Shown: positions 7,867 to 16,599 of the stretch, piece after piece
Position numbering within the stretch: the first letter of the stretch is position 1
Layout of the letters: every line of letters starts with the position of its first letter
NCBI RefSeq assembly: GCF_002814095.1
Contig: NZ_CP021914.1
Location: forward strand, 248,001 to 312,000
Reading direction: 5' to 3'
DNA: 64,000 nucleotides
DNA from: Sagittula sp. P11
GTDB lineage: Bacteria > Pseudomonadota > Alphaproteobacteria > Rhodobacterales > Rhodobacteraceae
Program-made: the position numbers and the translations under genes
The notes under the pieces: generated by a model
Seen by the model: the letters and a program-made list of their open reading frames with translations, nothing else
The model's database searches: none
Told to the model about the DNA's origin: nothing

Positions 7867-9144
7867 TCAGTAGAACAGCGACGGCAGGAAGAGGCTGATC
7901 CACGGCACGAAGGTCACCAGCAGCAGCGTCAGGAAGTTGATAAGCAGGAAGGGCAGAGAGGCGCGAACGAGCCGGCCCACAGGCACCTTCGCCACCGCAG
8001 CCCCGACATACAGGCAGTTCCCGACCGGCGGTGTCACCAGCCCTACGCCGAGGTTCACCACCATGATCGCGCCGAACTGCACAGGGTCCACGCCTTGGGC
8101 CACGGCCACGGGCAACAGGATCGGGGCAAAGAGGATCAGCGCCGGGACAAGGTCGACGAACATCCCGATCACCACCAGGAACAGGTTGATCAGGATCAGC
8201 ACCACCCATGGGCTGGCGTCGAGACCGTTGAAGAAGCCGACGAGCGAGTCCGGGAACTGCTCGATGGCCACGACCCAGGCGACGACCGAGGTGGTGGCGA
8301 CCACGAAGAGCGGGATCGCGGTGTTGACCGCCGCTTCGACGACAATGGTGCCGAGCTGGCGAAAGCTGAATTCGCGATAGACGACGCCCGCCAGGAACAG
8401 TGCGTAGACGACCCCGATCACGCCGGCTTCGGTGGCGGTGGTCAGTCCGGTGACGATGGCTCCCAGCAGGAATACCGGAAGAAGCAGCGCCAGGATCGCG
8501 TCCTTGAAAGCGGCCCAGAGTTCGGATGCGGGTGCGCGCCGTTCTGCCTGGGGCCAGCCCTTGCGCTTGGCCATGACGTAGACCGCGACCATGAGTAAAA
8601 GACCGACGAGGATGCCCGGAACCAACCCGGCCAGAAACAGTGCGCCGACAGACGTGCCCACGGTCACGCCGTAGAGGACCATCGGGATCGACGGCGGGAT
8701 CAGAATGCCGATGGTCGACGAGGTGATGGTGATGGCGCCTGCGTCCTCGCGGCTGTAACCCTGCTTCTCCATCGCCGGGATCATCAGGCTGCCCACAGCT
8801 GCGGTATCGGCCACGGCAGAGCCAGACACGCCGCCGAAGAACATCGAGGAGGCGACGTTGACGTGCCCCAGCCCGCCACGGATGTGCCCGACCAGAGCTG
8901 TGGCGAGCCGCACCAGCCGTGCGGCAATCGAGGTTTCTCCCGCAAGTGCACCCGCCAGGATGAACAGTGGCACCGCGACCAGCGGAAACGAATAGACGCC
9001 GTTGACCATTTTGTGGGGGACCTGCGCCATCGGAAAGGTGCCGTCCAGCCAGAAGGCCCCCATCGCCGCTGCGCCGATTGCCATGGCAACGGGCACTCCG
9101 ATCAACAGGAGCACGAAGAAGGCGACGAAGATCGTCAGGATCAT
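7867..9144 (-). CDS. dctM: TRAP transporter large permease (DctM)
   Basis: 425 residues, full length for DctM, the ion-coupled transport subunit in the inner membrane. It starts with MILTIFVAFFVLLLIGVPVAMA, contains FFGGVSGSAVADTAAVGSLMIPAM and IPPSIPMVLYGV, both typical of the family, and ends in a final hydrophobic segment (LLVTFVPWISLFLPSLF). The start overlaps the dctQ stop by ATGA. Together with dctQ and dctP it makes a complete sodium-dependent uptake system, in contrast to the damaged TRAP sets at 30-32 and 60-62 kb. Confidence 0.93.
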   Translation of the reverse strand: MILTIFVAFFVLLLIGVPVAMAIGAAAMGAFWLDGTFPMAQVPHKMVNGVYSFPLVAVPLFILAGALAGETSIAARLVRLATALVGHIRGGLGHVNVASSMFFGGVSGSAVADTAAVGSLMIPAMEKQGYSREDAGAITITSSTIGILIPPSIPMVLYGVTVGTSVGALFLAGLVPGILVGLLLMVAVYVMAKRKGWPQAERRAPASELWAAFKDAILALLLPVFLLGAIVTGLTTATEAGVIGVVYALFLAGVVYREFSFRQLGTIVVEAAVNTAIPLFVVATTSVVAWVVAIEQFPDSLVGFFNGLDASPWVVLILINLFLVVIGMFVDLVPALILFAPILLPVAVAQGVDPVQFGAIMVVNLGVGLVTPPVGNCLYVGAAVAKVPVGRLVRASLPFLLINFLTLLLVTFVPWISLFLPSLFY

Positions 9145-9611
9145 GTTGGTGCTCCTTCACCCGGTCTGCGCAGCAGCCGGAAGAGGTTTTCCACGCTGCA
9201 CACCGCCATGAGCAGGGCGGACAGCGGCATGCAGATGTAGAAGTAGCCGCGCGGGATCTTCAGCGCGTCCGAAAGGCTGTTCATCGCGCTCGACACGATC
9301 TGGTAGCCGTACACGGTCAACGCGCCCAGGAAGGCGAGGACGACCAGTTCCGCCACGATGCGGAAGCTCCACCGCAGCCGTTCGGGCAGAGCGTCGACCA
9401 GCGCGGTAAATGCGATGTGGCGTCGTTCGTAATAGGCCACGACCGAGCCGATGAACACGATCCAGACAAGAATGACGTTCGGCACCTCGGTGGCCCAGTA
9501 CAGCGAGTTGCCGAGGCCGTAGCGCCAGAACACGCCCATCGCCACGCTGATCACCAGCGCGACGATGAGGATGCCGATAAACCAGCGCAGGACTTGGTTT
9601 ATCAAAGCCAC
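9141..9611 (-). CDS. dctQ: TRAP transporter small permease (DctQ)
   Basis: 156 residues with four hydrophobic segments, the usual DctQ topology. The motif between the second and third segments, YYERRHIAFTALVDALPERL, corresponds to the family RRGAHIAVDLL-type pattern. It bridges DctP and DctM in the membrane. It starts one base after the dctP stop and overlaps dctM, so the three subunits are tightly coupled. Confidence 0.9.
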   Translation of the reverse strand: MALINQVLRWFIGILIVALVISVAMGVFWRYGLGNSLYWATEVPNVILVWIVFIGSVVAYYERRHIAFTALVDALPERLRWSFRIVAELVVLAFLGALTVYGYQIVSSAMNSLSDALKIPRGYFYICMPLSALLMAVCSVENLFRLLRRPGEGAPT

Positions 9612-9612
9612 G

Positions 9613-10602
9613 TTACTTGGCCTCTAGAACGGCGTCGATGAGGTCGCGGCCGATTGTGTCTTCGGAGGCGGCATAGGATTCCTCGGCACCGGCGCGGAAC
9701 GACTCCTTGTCGATGTCGCGGACGATGGTGACGCCCGACTCCTCGATCTTGTCGACCAGCGCGGCATTGGCCTCGCGGGCGGCGGCGACCTGGATCAGGC
9801 TTCCGGCCTTGGCGGCCTCCACAACGGTGTCCTTCACGTCATCGGGCAGACTTTCCCAGAACGATCGCGACAGCACGAATTCCGTCGGGATGTTGGCGTG
9901 GCCGGTCAGGCTCATGGTGGACTGAACCTCGTGGAACTTCGACGTCCAGATGTTCTCCGGCGGGTTCTCCTGAGCGCTCACCACACCCTGTTGAAGCGCC
10001 GAATAGACCTCTTCGAAGGGCAGCGGCGTCGGGTTCGCGCCCCAGGCCTTGAAGGCGGTCAGCCATGGCTGGACATTGGGAACGCGGATGTCGAGCCCTT
10101 GCAGGTCGGCGGCAGAGCGAACCTCGGTGCCGTTCGTGGTGATGTAGCGGAAGCCAAGCTCGCCCCACGCCAGCACCTTGAAGCCCTTTTCGTAGAGGAT
10201 GTCGCTGAGCTGCGCCTCGACCGCGCTGTCCGAGTGGAGCACCGCGTCGACATGCGCGTCGTCGCGGTAGATCATCGGCAGGTTCAGCACGTCAAGCCGC
10301 GGGTCGATCTGACCATGACGGCCCATGATAGCTCCGTCCAGGGTGCCCAGCTGCATCGCCTCGAGGTACTCGGTCTCGGTGCCAAGCTGGGCAGCGGGAA
10401 AGACCTTGATGTCGAAGCGGCCCGGGAATTCTTCCTCCAGCACCTCTTCGAACTTGTCGAGCCACAGCGAATAGCTGTGCGTCTGCGGCATGTTGTGGGC
10501 GATGCGCATTGTGATTGTGTCCTGCGCCATGGCGGCACCGGCGCCAAGGCCGATGCTCACCGCCGCCGCGGTCATGGAAATCCTGCAAAGCAAGGCGTTC
10601 AT
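9613..10602 (-). CDS. dctP: TRAP transporter substrate-binding protein (DctP)
   Basis: 329 residues with a Sec signal peptide (residues 1-26, ending AGAAMAQ) and mature start DTITMRIAHNMPQ. The ligand-Arg region reads GLDIRVPNVQPW, and the ANPTPLPFEEVYSALQQGVV segment is characteristic of DctP. It is the first gene of the dctPQM-adh-akr operon. GGGAGGAG precedes the ATG at 10602. The promoter region holds palindrome copy 2, whose half site gives a TTGACA box facing this gene. The ligand is likely a carboxylate, as for most DctP proteins with this Arg. Confidence 0.93.
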   Translation of the reverse strand: MNALLCRISMTAAAVSIGLGAGAAMAQDTITMRIAHNMPQTHSYSLWLDKFEEVLEEEFPGRFDIKVFPAAQLGTETEYLEAMQLGTLDGAIMGRHGQIDPRLDVLNLPMIYRDDAHVDAVLHSDSAVEAQLSDILYEKGFKVLAWGELGFRYITTNGTEVRSAADLQGLDIRVPNVQPWLTAFKAWGANPTPLPFEEVYSALQQGVVSAQENPPENIWTSKFHEVQSTMSLTGHANIPTEFVLSRSFWESLPDDVKDTVVEAAKAGSLIQVAAAREANAALVDKIEESGVTIVRDIDKESFRAGAEESYAASEDTIGRDLIDAVLEAK

Positions 10603-10686
10603 GTTTTCTCCTCCCTGATTTTTCTGCCGCGCCTGCCGGATGTGACACCGGCGCATGGCAGCTGGCTGTCGCCGATACTTGGCAAC

Positions 10687-10703
10687 TGACATACAGTATG
10701 TCA
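10687..10703. promoter_or_regulatory. Shared GntR-type operator, copy 2
   Basis: TGACATACAGTATGTCA, a perfect palindrome apart from its centre base. It lies between divergent dctP (85 nt away) and the TIM-barrel gene (45 nt away), so it could control both. On the minus strand it reads TTGACATACTGTAT, giving a -35 hexamer for the TRAP operon. Confidence 0.7.
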
Positions 10704-10747
10704 ATAGTCTTGCAGACCCGTCGATATCCAAGAAGAAAGACCCGTCA

Positions 10748-11572
10748 GTGACCCGTTCTTACTGCCTCTCCTACCTCACGCTGGAACTGTCCCCGCCCGA
10801 GACCATCACCCTTGCAGCCAGGTCTGCTTACCAGTCCGCCGGAGTCCGGCTGATGCCCGCTCTGCCCGGCGGGCAGGCGTTTCCGCTGTGGAAAGACGCG
10901 GCGATGCTGCGCGAAACGGAGCGGGCCATCGCCGATACGGGCGTGCCCATCCACGACATCGAGATCGCCTGCATCGACGGCGAAACCCGCGTGGGCCACT
11001 GGATGCCGATGCTGGAGACCGCCGGACGGCTGAAGGCCCGGACCGTGATCGCGGCGGGCCTCGACAAGGACGAGGGACGCCTGACCGATACCTTCGCGGC
11101 CCTGTGCGAGGCGGCGCGGCCCTTCGGCCTGTCCATCAACCTCGAATTCACGCCTTGGGCGCCGCTGAACAGCGCCGCCGCGGCCCTGCGGGTCGTGACC
11201 GACGCCGACCAGCCGAACGGCGAGGTGCTTATCGACACCATCCACGTTGCCCGGTCCGCCACCACGCTGGACGATCTGCGAGGAATTCCCGCCACGCGGA
11301 TGAGCTACCTCCAGATCTGCGACTGCCCCGCGAGCCCCGCCGAGTCCGTCGAAGACCTCCTCTTCACCGCTCGGCAGGAGCGGCTGCTGCCCGGCGAGGG
11401 CGGCGCGGACCTTGCGGGGATCGTGGGCGCCCTGCCCGCAGACCTGATCGTGAGCGTCGAGATTCCCAGCCACCGCCGGATTGCCGACATGGGCCATGCC
11501 GCCTGGGCAGAGTTTTGCCTCGCCGAGTCGCGGCGCGCGATGGCGGACTTCGACGCAAAGCGCCAGCCATGA
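10748..11572 (+). CDS. Sugar phosphate isomerase/epimerase-like TIM-barrel protein
   Basis: 274 residues of the xylose-isomerase-like TIM-barrel (AP endonuclease 2) superfamily. Strand-end acids typical of the metal site are visible: IEIACID, LEFTPW, LIDTIHVAR, LQICDCP and VSVEIPS. Members include sugar isomerases, hydroxypyruvate isomerase and dehydroshikimate dehydratases; the last would fit the AroQ-like neighbour but is only a guess. GTG at 10748 is chosen because homology starts at SYCLSYLTLELS and AAGAAAG lies upstream. It overlaps the M24 gene by ATGA. Confidence 0.75.
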   Translation: MTRSYCLSYLTLELSPPETITLAARSAYQSAGVRLMPALPGGQAFPLWKDAAMLRETERAIADTGVPIHDIEIACIDGETRVGHWMPMLETAGRLKARTVIAAGLDKDEGRLTDTFAALCEAARPFGLSINLEFTPWAPLNSAAAALRVVTDADQPNGEVLIDTIHVARSATTLDDLRGIPATRMSYLQICDCPASPAESVEDLLFTARQERLLPGEGGADLAGIVGALPADLIVSVEIPSHRRIADMGHAAWAEFCLAESRRAMADFDAKRQP

Positions 11573-12732
11573 CCGAGCGCCCCCTGCCGCCCTTCGACAC
11601 GGCCCGCCTCGACCGGCTGATGCAGGACGCCGGGGTCGACGTGCTGATCGCCTCGTCCAAGCACAACATCCAGTATCTGCTGGGCAACTACCGCTTCTTC
11701 ATGTTCGAAGCGATGGATGCCATTGGGCTCAGCCGTTACCTTCCCCTTCTGGTCTACCCAGCCGGTCGGCCCGACCTCGCCTTTTACGTCGCCAATGCCA
11801 ACGAGCGGTTCGAAGAAGAACTGAATCGTTTCTGGGTGCCCGAGGTCGTGGCGAAATCGCGCGGCTCGGTGGATGCCATGCACCTCGCGCTCGGGGGGCT
11901 TGCGGAGCGGGGGCTGACCCCGGGCGCATTGGCGGTGGAAACCGGATTCCTGCCTGCCGACGCATGGGAGTGTCTGCGCACAGGACTGCCGGCGACAAAG
12001 CCTGTGGACGCGGTCACGATCCTCGAAGAATTGCGCGCCGTGAAGCAGCCTTGGGAGCTGGACCTGCTGCGCGCCGCATCCGAGGGGGTCGTGGACGCCA
12101 TGCAGGCCACCTTTGAGCAATTGCGCCCCGGCATGACGAAGAACGACGCCGTCGCGATACTGCGCCGCGAAGAAATCGCACGAGGCCTCACCTGGGAATA
12201 TTGCCTGATCACCGCCGGTCAAAGCCTCAACCGGGCGCCGTCCACCCAGGTTCTGGAAGCTCAGGACATACTGTCGCTCGACTCGGGCGGTAATGTTCAG
12301 GGCTACCTCGGCGACCTGTGCCGCATGGGCACCCTTTCCGCTCCGTCGGCAGAACTGGAAGACGCCCTCGCCGCGATCGAAGCGGTGCAGCAGGCCGCAC
12401 GGGTGCCGTTGCGGGCTGGCGTGGCCGGCCGGACGCCGTTCGACGCGGTTGCCGATCTTCTGGCCCGTCCGCGCGAAGGCTCCTTCTCGTTCGTGGTGCA
12501 CGGTGTCGGGCTGATCACCCACGAAGCGCCCCGCCTGATGGACGACGGGCCGATCCCCTACCTCGCGCTCCACCGGGACCGCCCGCTGGAGGCCGGGATG
12601 GTGCTGTCCGTCGAGACGACATGGCAACACCCCCGGCTGGGGTTCATCAAGCTCGAAGACACCGTTGCCATCACCGAGACGGGTTGCGCGGCCTATGGCG
12701 ACACCGCGCGGGGCTGGAACCTGCCCGGGTGA
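11569..12732 (+). CDS. M24-family metallopeptidase/creatinase-like hydrolase
   Basis: 387 residues. The N-terminal creatinase-type domain is followed by the pita-bread catalytic domain with all five metal ligands in place: Asp238, Asp249, His311, Glu349 and Glu363 (LDSGG, GDLCRM, HGVGLITHE, SVETTW, LEDT). Family members are Xaa-Pro dipeptidases and creatinases that hydrolyse C-N bonds. It is co-translated with the TIM-barrel gene inside a catabolic locus, so a small-molecule amide is as likely a substrate as a dipeptide. The ATG overlaps the previous stop. Confidence 0.85.
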   Translation: MTERPLPPFDTARLDRLMQDAGVDVLIASSKHNIQYLLGNYRFFMFEAMDAIGLSRYLPLLVYPAGRPDLAFYVANANERFEEELNRFWVPEVVAKSRGSVDAMHLALGGLAERGLTPGALAVETGFLPADAWECLRTGLPATKPVDAVTILEELRAVKQPWELDLLRAASEGVVDAMQATFEQLRPGMTKNDAVAILRREEIARGLTWEYCLITAGQSLNRAPSTQVLEAQDILSLDSGGNVQGYLGDLCRMGTLSAPSAELEDALAAIEAVQQAARVPLRAGVAGRTPFDAVADLLARPREGSFSFVVHGVGLITHEAPRLMDDGPIPYLALHRDRPLEAGMVLSVETTWQHPRLGFIKLEDTVAITETGCAAYGDTARGWNLPG

Positions 12733-12750
12733 GCCCTCACACGGGTCCGG

Positions 12751-13776
12751 TCAGGGTTCCAGCAGGATTTTGACCCCTTCGCGCGCGGCCACGGCCTTCA
12801 ACGCGTCCTCGAAGCGGTCCAACGGAAAGCGGTGGGTTACCAGGCGAAGGACTTTCGGCGCGACCTGCGGAAGCAACTTCATCAGCAGCCGCCAGGTCGG
12901 ATCGTTATAGGCGCGCGAGCCAGTCAACTGCACCTCTTTCAGCACGGCGGGCGTGGTGACGAAGGTTGCGGGGCCATGGCATAGGCCGATCAGAGCGATC
13001 CGCCCGGCCTTGCGCACCAGTTTCAGCATGCTTTCCGCCACGGCCGCGTTGCCGCTGGTTTCGTAGATCACGTCGGCGCCCTCGGGACCAAGTGCTGCGG
13101 CAGGGTCATCCGCATCGACATCGACAGCCTCCATCCCCAGTTCACGGGCCAGCTCGAGACGACCGGCATCGGCGGCGACGCCGGTGATCACCACCCTGGA
13201 GGCCCCCGCCTCCAGCGCGAGGATGCCGCAGAGCAGGCCGATGGGCCCGGCGCCGACGATCAGCGCAGCATCACCGGCACGAAGCGGCACCTGCTCCATC
13301 ACGGCGTGGACCGCAACGGCAAGCGGCTCCAGCAGCGGGGCGACGGCAGGGTCGACACCCTGCGGCAGGGCAAAGACCTGCGCGGCTGGCACGCAGACCA
13401 TCTCGGTCCAGCCGCCGTCGATGTGCCCCCCCATCATGCGCCGGCGGTCGCAGAGGGTCGGGCGCCCAAGACCGCAATACCGGCAGGTCCCGCAACCGAC
13501 CTGCGGGTTGACGCCGACGACCGTGCCCGGCGCCAAACTGCTGCCCTCGGGCGCTTCGACGACCACCCCGGCGAATTCATGGCCGATGACCACCGGAAAG
13601 TCCGGTGCGTACTGGCCCACCACCGCCTCGTGCCACCTCCAGATCGCGACGTCTGTCCCGCAGATCCCGGCGGCGGTGATGCGGATCAGCACCTCACCCG
13701 GACCACGGACAGGGATGTCCCTGTCCACAACCGCCATGCAGCCATCGCGCGGCGCCTGCTTGACGACCGCTTTCAT
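12751..13776 (-). CDS. Zinc-dependent alcohol dehydrogenase (threonine/sorbitol dehydrogenase-like)
   Basis: 341 residues. Catalytic zinc site Cys39, His66, Glu67; structural zinc Cys95, Cys98, Cys101, Cys109; NAD motif GAGPIG. It is distinct from the alcohol dehydrogenase at 6.9 kb, so the locus has two polyol-type dehydrogenases. It is the last gene of a three-gene operon after the flavoprotein and the EthD-like protein, overlapping the latter by ATGA. Its 3' end converges on the M24 gene with an 18-nt gap. Confidence 0.87.
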   Translation of the reverse strand: MKAVVKQAPRDGCMAVVDRDIPVRGPGEVLIRITAAGICGTDVAIWRWHEAVVGQYAPDFPVVIGHEFAGVVVEAPEGSSLAPGTVVGVNPQVGCGTCRYCGLGRPTLCDRRRMMGGHIDGGWTEMVCVPAAQVFALPQGVDPAVAPLLEPLAVAVHAVMEQVPLRAGDAALIVGAGPIGLLCGILALEAGASRVVITGVAADAGRLELARELGMEAVDVDADDPAAALGPEGADVIYETSGNAAVAESMLKLVRKAGRIALIGLCHGPATFVTTPAVLKEVQLTGSRAYNDPTWRLLMKLLPQVAPKVLRLVTHRFPLDRFEDALKAVAAREGVKILLEP

Positions 13777-14471
13777 TGCGCGGCAGCCATGTCTGCGGCG
13801 GAAAGCGCATAAGCGAGGTGATAGACGATGGTCTGCGGGTCGCTCAGGTTCAGGCCGCTGTTGCCAATGACCCGGTGGAATTCGGGCAGCGAGGCCTCGA
13901 GCTCGGGCTTGCCGCTCCCTTCGATCAGAACCACCACGTCAAAGCCTTTCTCGGCCATGCCGGGCCGCATCTCGGTTTCGCGGGTGCGGATGTCCGAGAC
14001 CTCGTTGCGCGCGGCCCCGACATGCACGCAGGCGGCGCCGGTAACTGCCAGCAGGTCATCGCACAGTCCCTGCGCCCCGTCCTTCAGCGCGGCGTTTCCG
14101 CCCTCGGCAAGGGTCAGCCGGATCGTGGCCATCGCGCCGCCGTCGCCAACGCCGGACGACGCCAGCCGGTCGCAGGCGACCCTGAGGAAGTTGCGGAACG
14201 CAGGCTGCACCCGGCCGGACCATTCGGTCGGATTGTTGAGACGCTCCAGATAGGCGGGCGAGCGGAAGACCTCGACCGACTCGGCAGTGTAGATGGTGCC
14301 GTACCGATACCGCTGCCGGCTCTGGTCGATCAGTCGCTTGCCGACCAGAAAGCCCGGGATCGAGAGGCGCTCGGGCATGTGTTCGCGCGTGTGCCACTCC
14401 ATGTATTCCGTTTGTGACGCGGGGTCGATGTCATGCCAAAGGGCCAGAAAGGCGGTTCCGGGCAGGGTCAT
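13773..14471 (-). CDS. EthD/dimeric alpha-beta-barrel-like protein of unknown function
   Basis: 232 residues. The opening LALWHDIDPASQTEYMEWHTREHMPERLSIPGF strongly resembles EthD-like and DUF4286-like ferredoxin-fold proteins (WHxxEHxPE...PGF). The second half (DVVVLIEGSGKPEL, LPEFHRVIG) looks like a second, weaker repeat, so the chain may hold two barrel halves. Related domains serve as small monooxygenases or isomerases for ring compounds; no catalytic residues can be assigned. It lies two bases after the flavoprotein gene and overlaps the alcohol dehydrogenase. Confidence 0.6.
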   Translation of the reverse strand: MTLPGTAFLALWHDIDPASQTEYMEWHTREHMPERLSIPGFLVGKRLIDQSRQRYRYGTIYTAESVEVFRSPAYLERLNNPTEWSGRVQPAFRNFLRVACDRLASSGVGDGGAMATIRLTLAEGGNAALKDGAQGLCDDLLAVTGAACVHVGAARNEVSDIRTRETEMRPGMAEKGFDVVVLIEGSGKPELEASLPEFHRVIGNSGLNLSDPQTIVYHLAYALSAADMAAAQ

Positions 14472-14473
14472 GG

Positions 14474-16135
14474 TCAGGTCTCCTTCGAAGTGGCGGCATG
14501 TCGCGCCGCGACATGGCCGAATGTCAGTGCGGGTCCGATGGTGATGCCCGGACCGGGGTAACTGCCGCCCATGACCGACGCCATGTCGGCCCCGGCGGCG
14601 TAGAGGCCGGGGATAGGGGCACCAGCGGCATCCAGAACCCGGGCTTGGGTATCGGTGACGATGCCCATGGCGGTGCCGATGTCCGCAGGGTGCAGGCAGA
14701 CGGCGTAATAGGGTCCCTCCCCCATCGGCCCGAGACAGGGGTTCGGCCCGATGTGGTCCGGATCGCCGAGGTTACGGGAATAGGCCGTTGAGCCGCGGTT
14801 GAATTCCGGGTCCCGCCCCTCCGCTGCATAGCGGTCGTTTCGCGCGAAGCTGTCTGCCAGCACTGCGGGATCGGCGCCGATTGCAGTGGCGATGGCTTTG
14901 ATGTCGCGCCCCTCGGCAAGGTAGCCCTCGGCCACCCAAGGACCGAGGCGCCGTGTCATCGGGTGGATCACGCCCAGACCGTACTGACGGATGAACGCCG
15001 CGTTGCACACAAGGTGACAAGGGATCGCCCCGGCCCGGTACATGCCCTGAACAAACCGGTGGTACGAGGTCGATTCATCGACGAAGCGCCGCCCTGACGC
15101 ATCCACCGCGATGATGCCGGGCTTGGCCCGGTCCAACAGCAGGTGGGGGAAGACAGCCTTGCTTCCGTCGGATCGCGTCCGAACCGACGCCGGTGCCCAG
15201 AAGGCCGCGGTCGAATAACCCCGTTCAAGCTGGCCACCGGCGCCAAGCAGCAGGTCCAGGCCACCGCCGGTATTGGTGTCAGGCACCACAGATTGCTCGG
15301 CCAGCGGGTCCGGAAACAGGTCCTGCCTCAGCCGGGCGTGATGCGAGAAGCCGCCAGTGCAGACGACGATGCCGCAGTGCGCCGCGATCTGTTGTTTCCC
15401 GATGGCAACGCCCGTCGCCCGCCCGTCCGAGACCACAATGCGGTCGACGCGGCATCCGGTGCGGATCTCGACCCCGCGGTCGATGAGAAAGGCAAGCAGG
15501 CGCCCGACCAGCGCGTTGCCCATGACAAGACGCCGCCCGCGCGGCCCGGTCAGCCGGTCTCGCCCGTGGCGAAGCATCAGCCCCGCCGCGTGGCGGAAAC
15601 TGGCCAAACTCCGCGTGGCGCGCAGCAAGTGCCCGATGTCGGTTCGGTCGACCATCATTCCGCCCATGATCGTGAACTCCGGCAAGGGCGGCTTCACCAA
15701 CCCGAAGGCGGATCCAAGTTTGCGCCCGTCGAAGGGCTGCGCCCCAAGCGCCCTGCCCCGGGTCACGGCGCCGGGCAGATCGGTGTGGTAGTCAGGATGG
15801 TGCGCAAAGGGTGCGAGATCGATCGCGCCCGCATTCTGCAGCTCCGCGACCATCTCGGGCGCGCGCGCGAGGAAGGCCTCTCGCATCTCGGCACGCGACT
15901 CGTTGCCCACCACGTGATCGAGGTACCGTCTTGCAGCGTTCGGATCGTCCTCTCTGGAAAGCATCGTGTTGGGCAACCAGGCACAGCCGGCAGAGATCGC
16001 GCATGTGCCCCCGACCCGGTCCGTCGCTTCCAGCACCACGACCCGCAACCCGGCAAGCGCAGCCGTCGCGCTGGCGGCAAGACCCGCGGCACCCGCACCG
16101 ATCACCACAAGGTCGAACTCTTCTGCCTCATCCAT
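14474..16135 (-). CDS. FAD-dependent dehydrogenase (ketosteroid dehydrogenase/fumarate reductase type)
   Basis: 553 residues. N-terminal FAD motif VIGAGAAGLAASATAALAG (about 11-29) with the following acidic residue VLEATDRVGG, and a C-terminal GLYAAGADMASVMGGSYPGPG that matches 3-ketosteroid delta-1-dehydrogenase and flavocytochrome-c fumarate reductase relatives. These introduce or remove ring or enoate double bonds. The ATG at 16135 is chosen because AAAGGAGC lies ten bases upstream; a longer reading would start inside the operator. Heads an operon with the EthD-like and alcohol dehydrogenase genes under palindrome copy 3. Confidence 0.8.
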   Translation of the reverse strand: MDEAEEFDLVVIGAGAAGLAASATAALAGLRVVVLEATDRVGGTCAISAGCAWLPNTMLSREDDPNAARRYLDHVVGNESRAEMREAFLARAPEMVAELQNAGAIDLAPFAHHPDYHTDLPGAVTRGRALGAQPFDGRKLGSAFGLVKPPLPEFTIMGGMMVDRTDIGHLLRATRSLASFRHAAGLMLRHGRDRLTGPRGRRLVMGNALVGRLLAFLIDRGVEIRTGCRVDRIVVSDGRATGVAIGKQQIAAHCGIVVCTGGFSHHARLRQDLFPDPLAEQSVVPDTNTGGGLDLLLGAGGQLERGYSTAAFWAPASVRTRSDGSKAVFPHLLLDRAKPGIIAVDASGRRFVDESTSYHRFVQGMYRAGAIPCHLVCNAAFIRQYGLGVIHPMTRRLGPWVAEGYLAEGRDIKAIATAIGADPAVLADSFARNDRYAAEGRDPEFNRGSTAYSRNLGDPDHIGPNPCLGPMGEGPYYAVCLHPADIGTAMGIVTDTQARVLDAAGAPIPGLYAAGADMASVMGGSYPGPGITIGPALTFGHVAARHAATSKET

Positions 16136-16168
16136 CTGTGCGTGCTCCTTTGTTGGACTTGAAGCATC

Positions 16169-16185
16169 TGCCATACTGTATGTCA
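16169..16185. promoter_or_regulatory. Shared GntR-type operator, copy 3
   Basis: TGCCATACTGTATGTCA, 33 nt before the flavoprotein start, one mismatch from a full palindrome. On the minus strand it reads TTGACATACAGTATGG, giving again a TTGACA -35 box facing the gene, as in copies 1 and 2. Confidence 0.65.
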
Positions 16186-16186
16186 A

Positions 16187-16599
16187 TTATCCGGATCAGT
16201 GTGAATGGCTGCAAAAGATCCTGAAAACCGAAGGCCCGCACACCTGCCCAACCGGAGCGCGCAGCGTGTCTCATTTGAGGCGGACAAAATCACCTTTGCA
16301 CCTCGTCGCGCGGATAAAGCCGGACGCAAGTGGGTTGCCGCCTTAGGTTGATTATCAAGGCATCCGCCTGGACACACAGCCGACAGCAACGAACGGCGGT
16401 AGCAAGCGTAGGTGGTATGTGCCGCTTTCCTCCGCGATCAGGTGCGGCGAGGAATGCGCGGCGCGACGCAGGAAGGCTGGCAAGCCTCCAGTGGTTAGTT
16501 TGTCATGGCGATGCCCGGCACAATTCGGCGGTCTCAGGCAAGGCGAGCTTCACCGCCCGCGGACAGCCCGCACAACCCGACGATGGAGAAATCTAACGG
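16187..16599. other. Intergenic region without a recognisable gene
   Basis: 413 bases between the flavoprotein promoter and the 3' end of the next GntR gene. Only short open frames of about 60-90 codons occur, none with a family motif or a convincing ribosome-binding site. No repeat or hairpin stands out. It could be decayed sequence. Confidence 0.5.

Noticed and set aside
10888-11568. Upstream extension of the M24 peptidase frame
   Set aside because: The extension is Arg/Pro-rich and lies in another frame of the well-supported TIM-barrel gene; the ATG at 11569 overlaps the previous stop as elsewhere in the locus.
16136-16186. Longer N terminus of the flavoprotein
   Set aside because: It would place the start codon inside the 17-nt operator; ATG 16135 has AAAGGAGC at the right distance.
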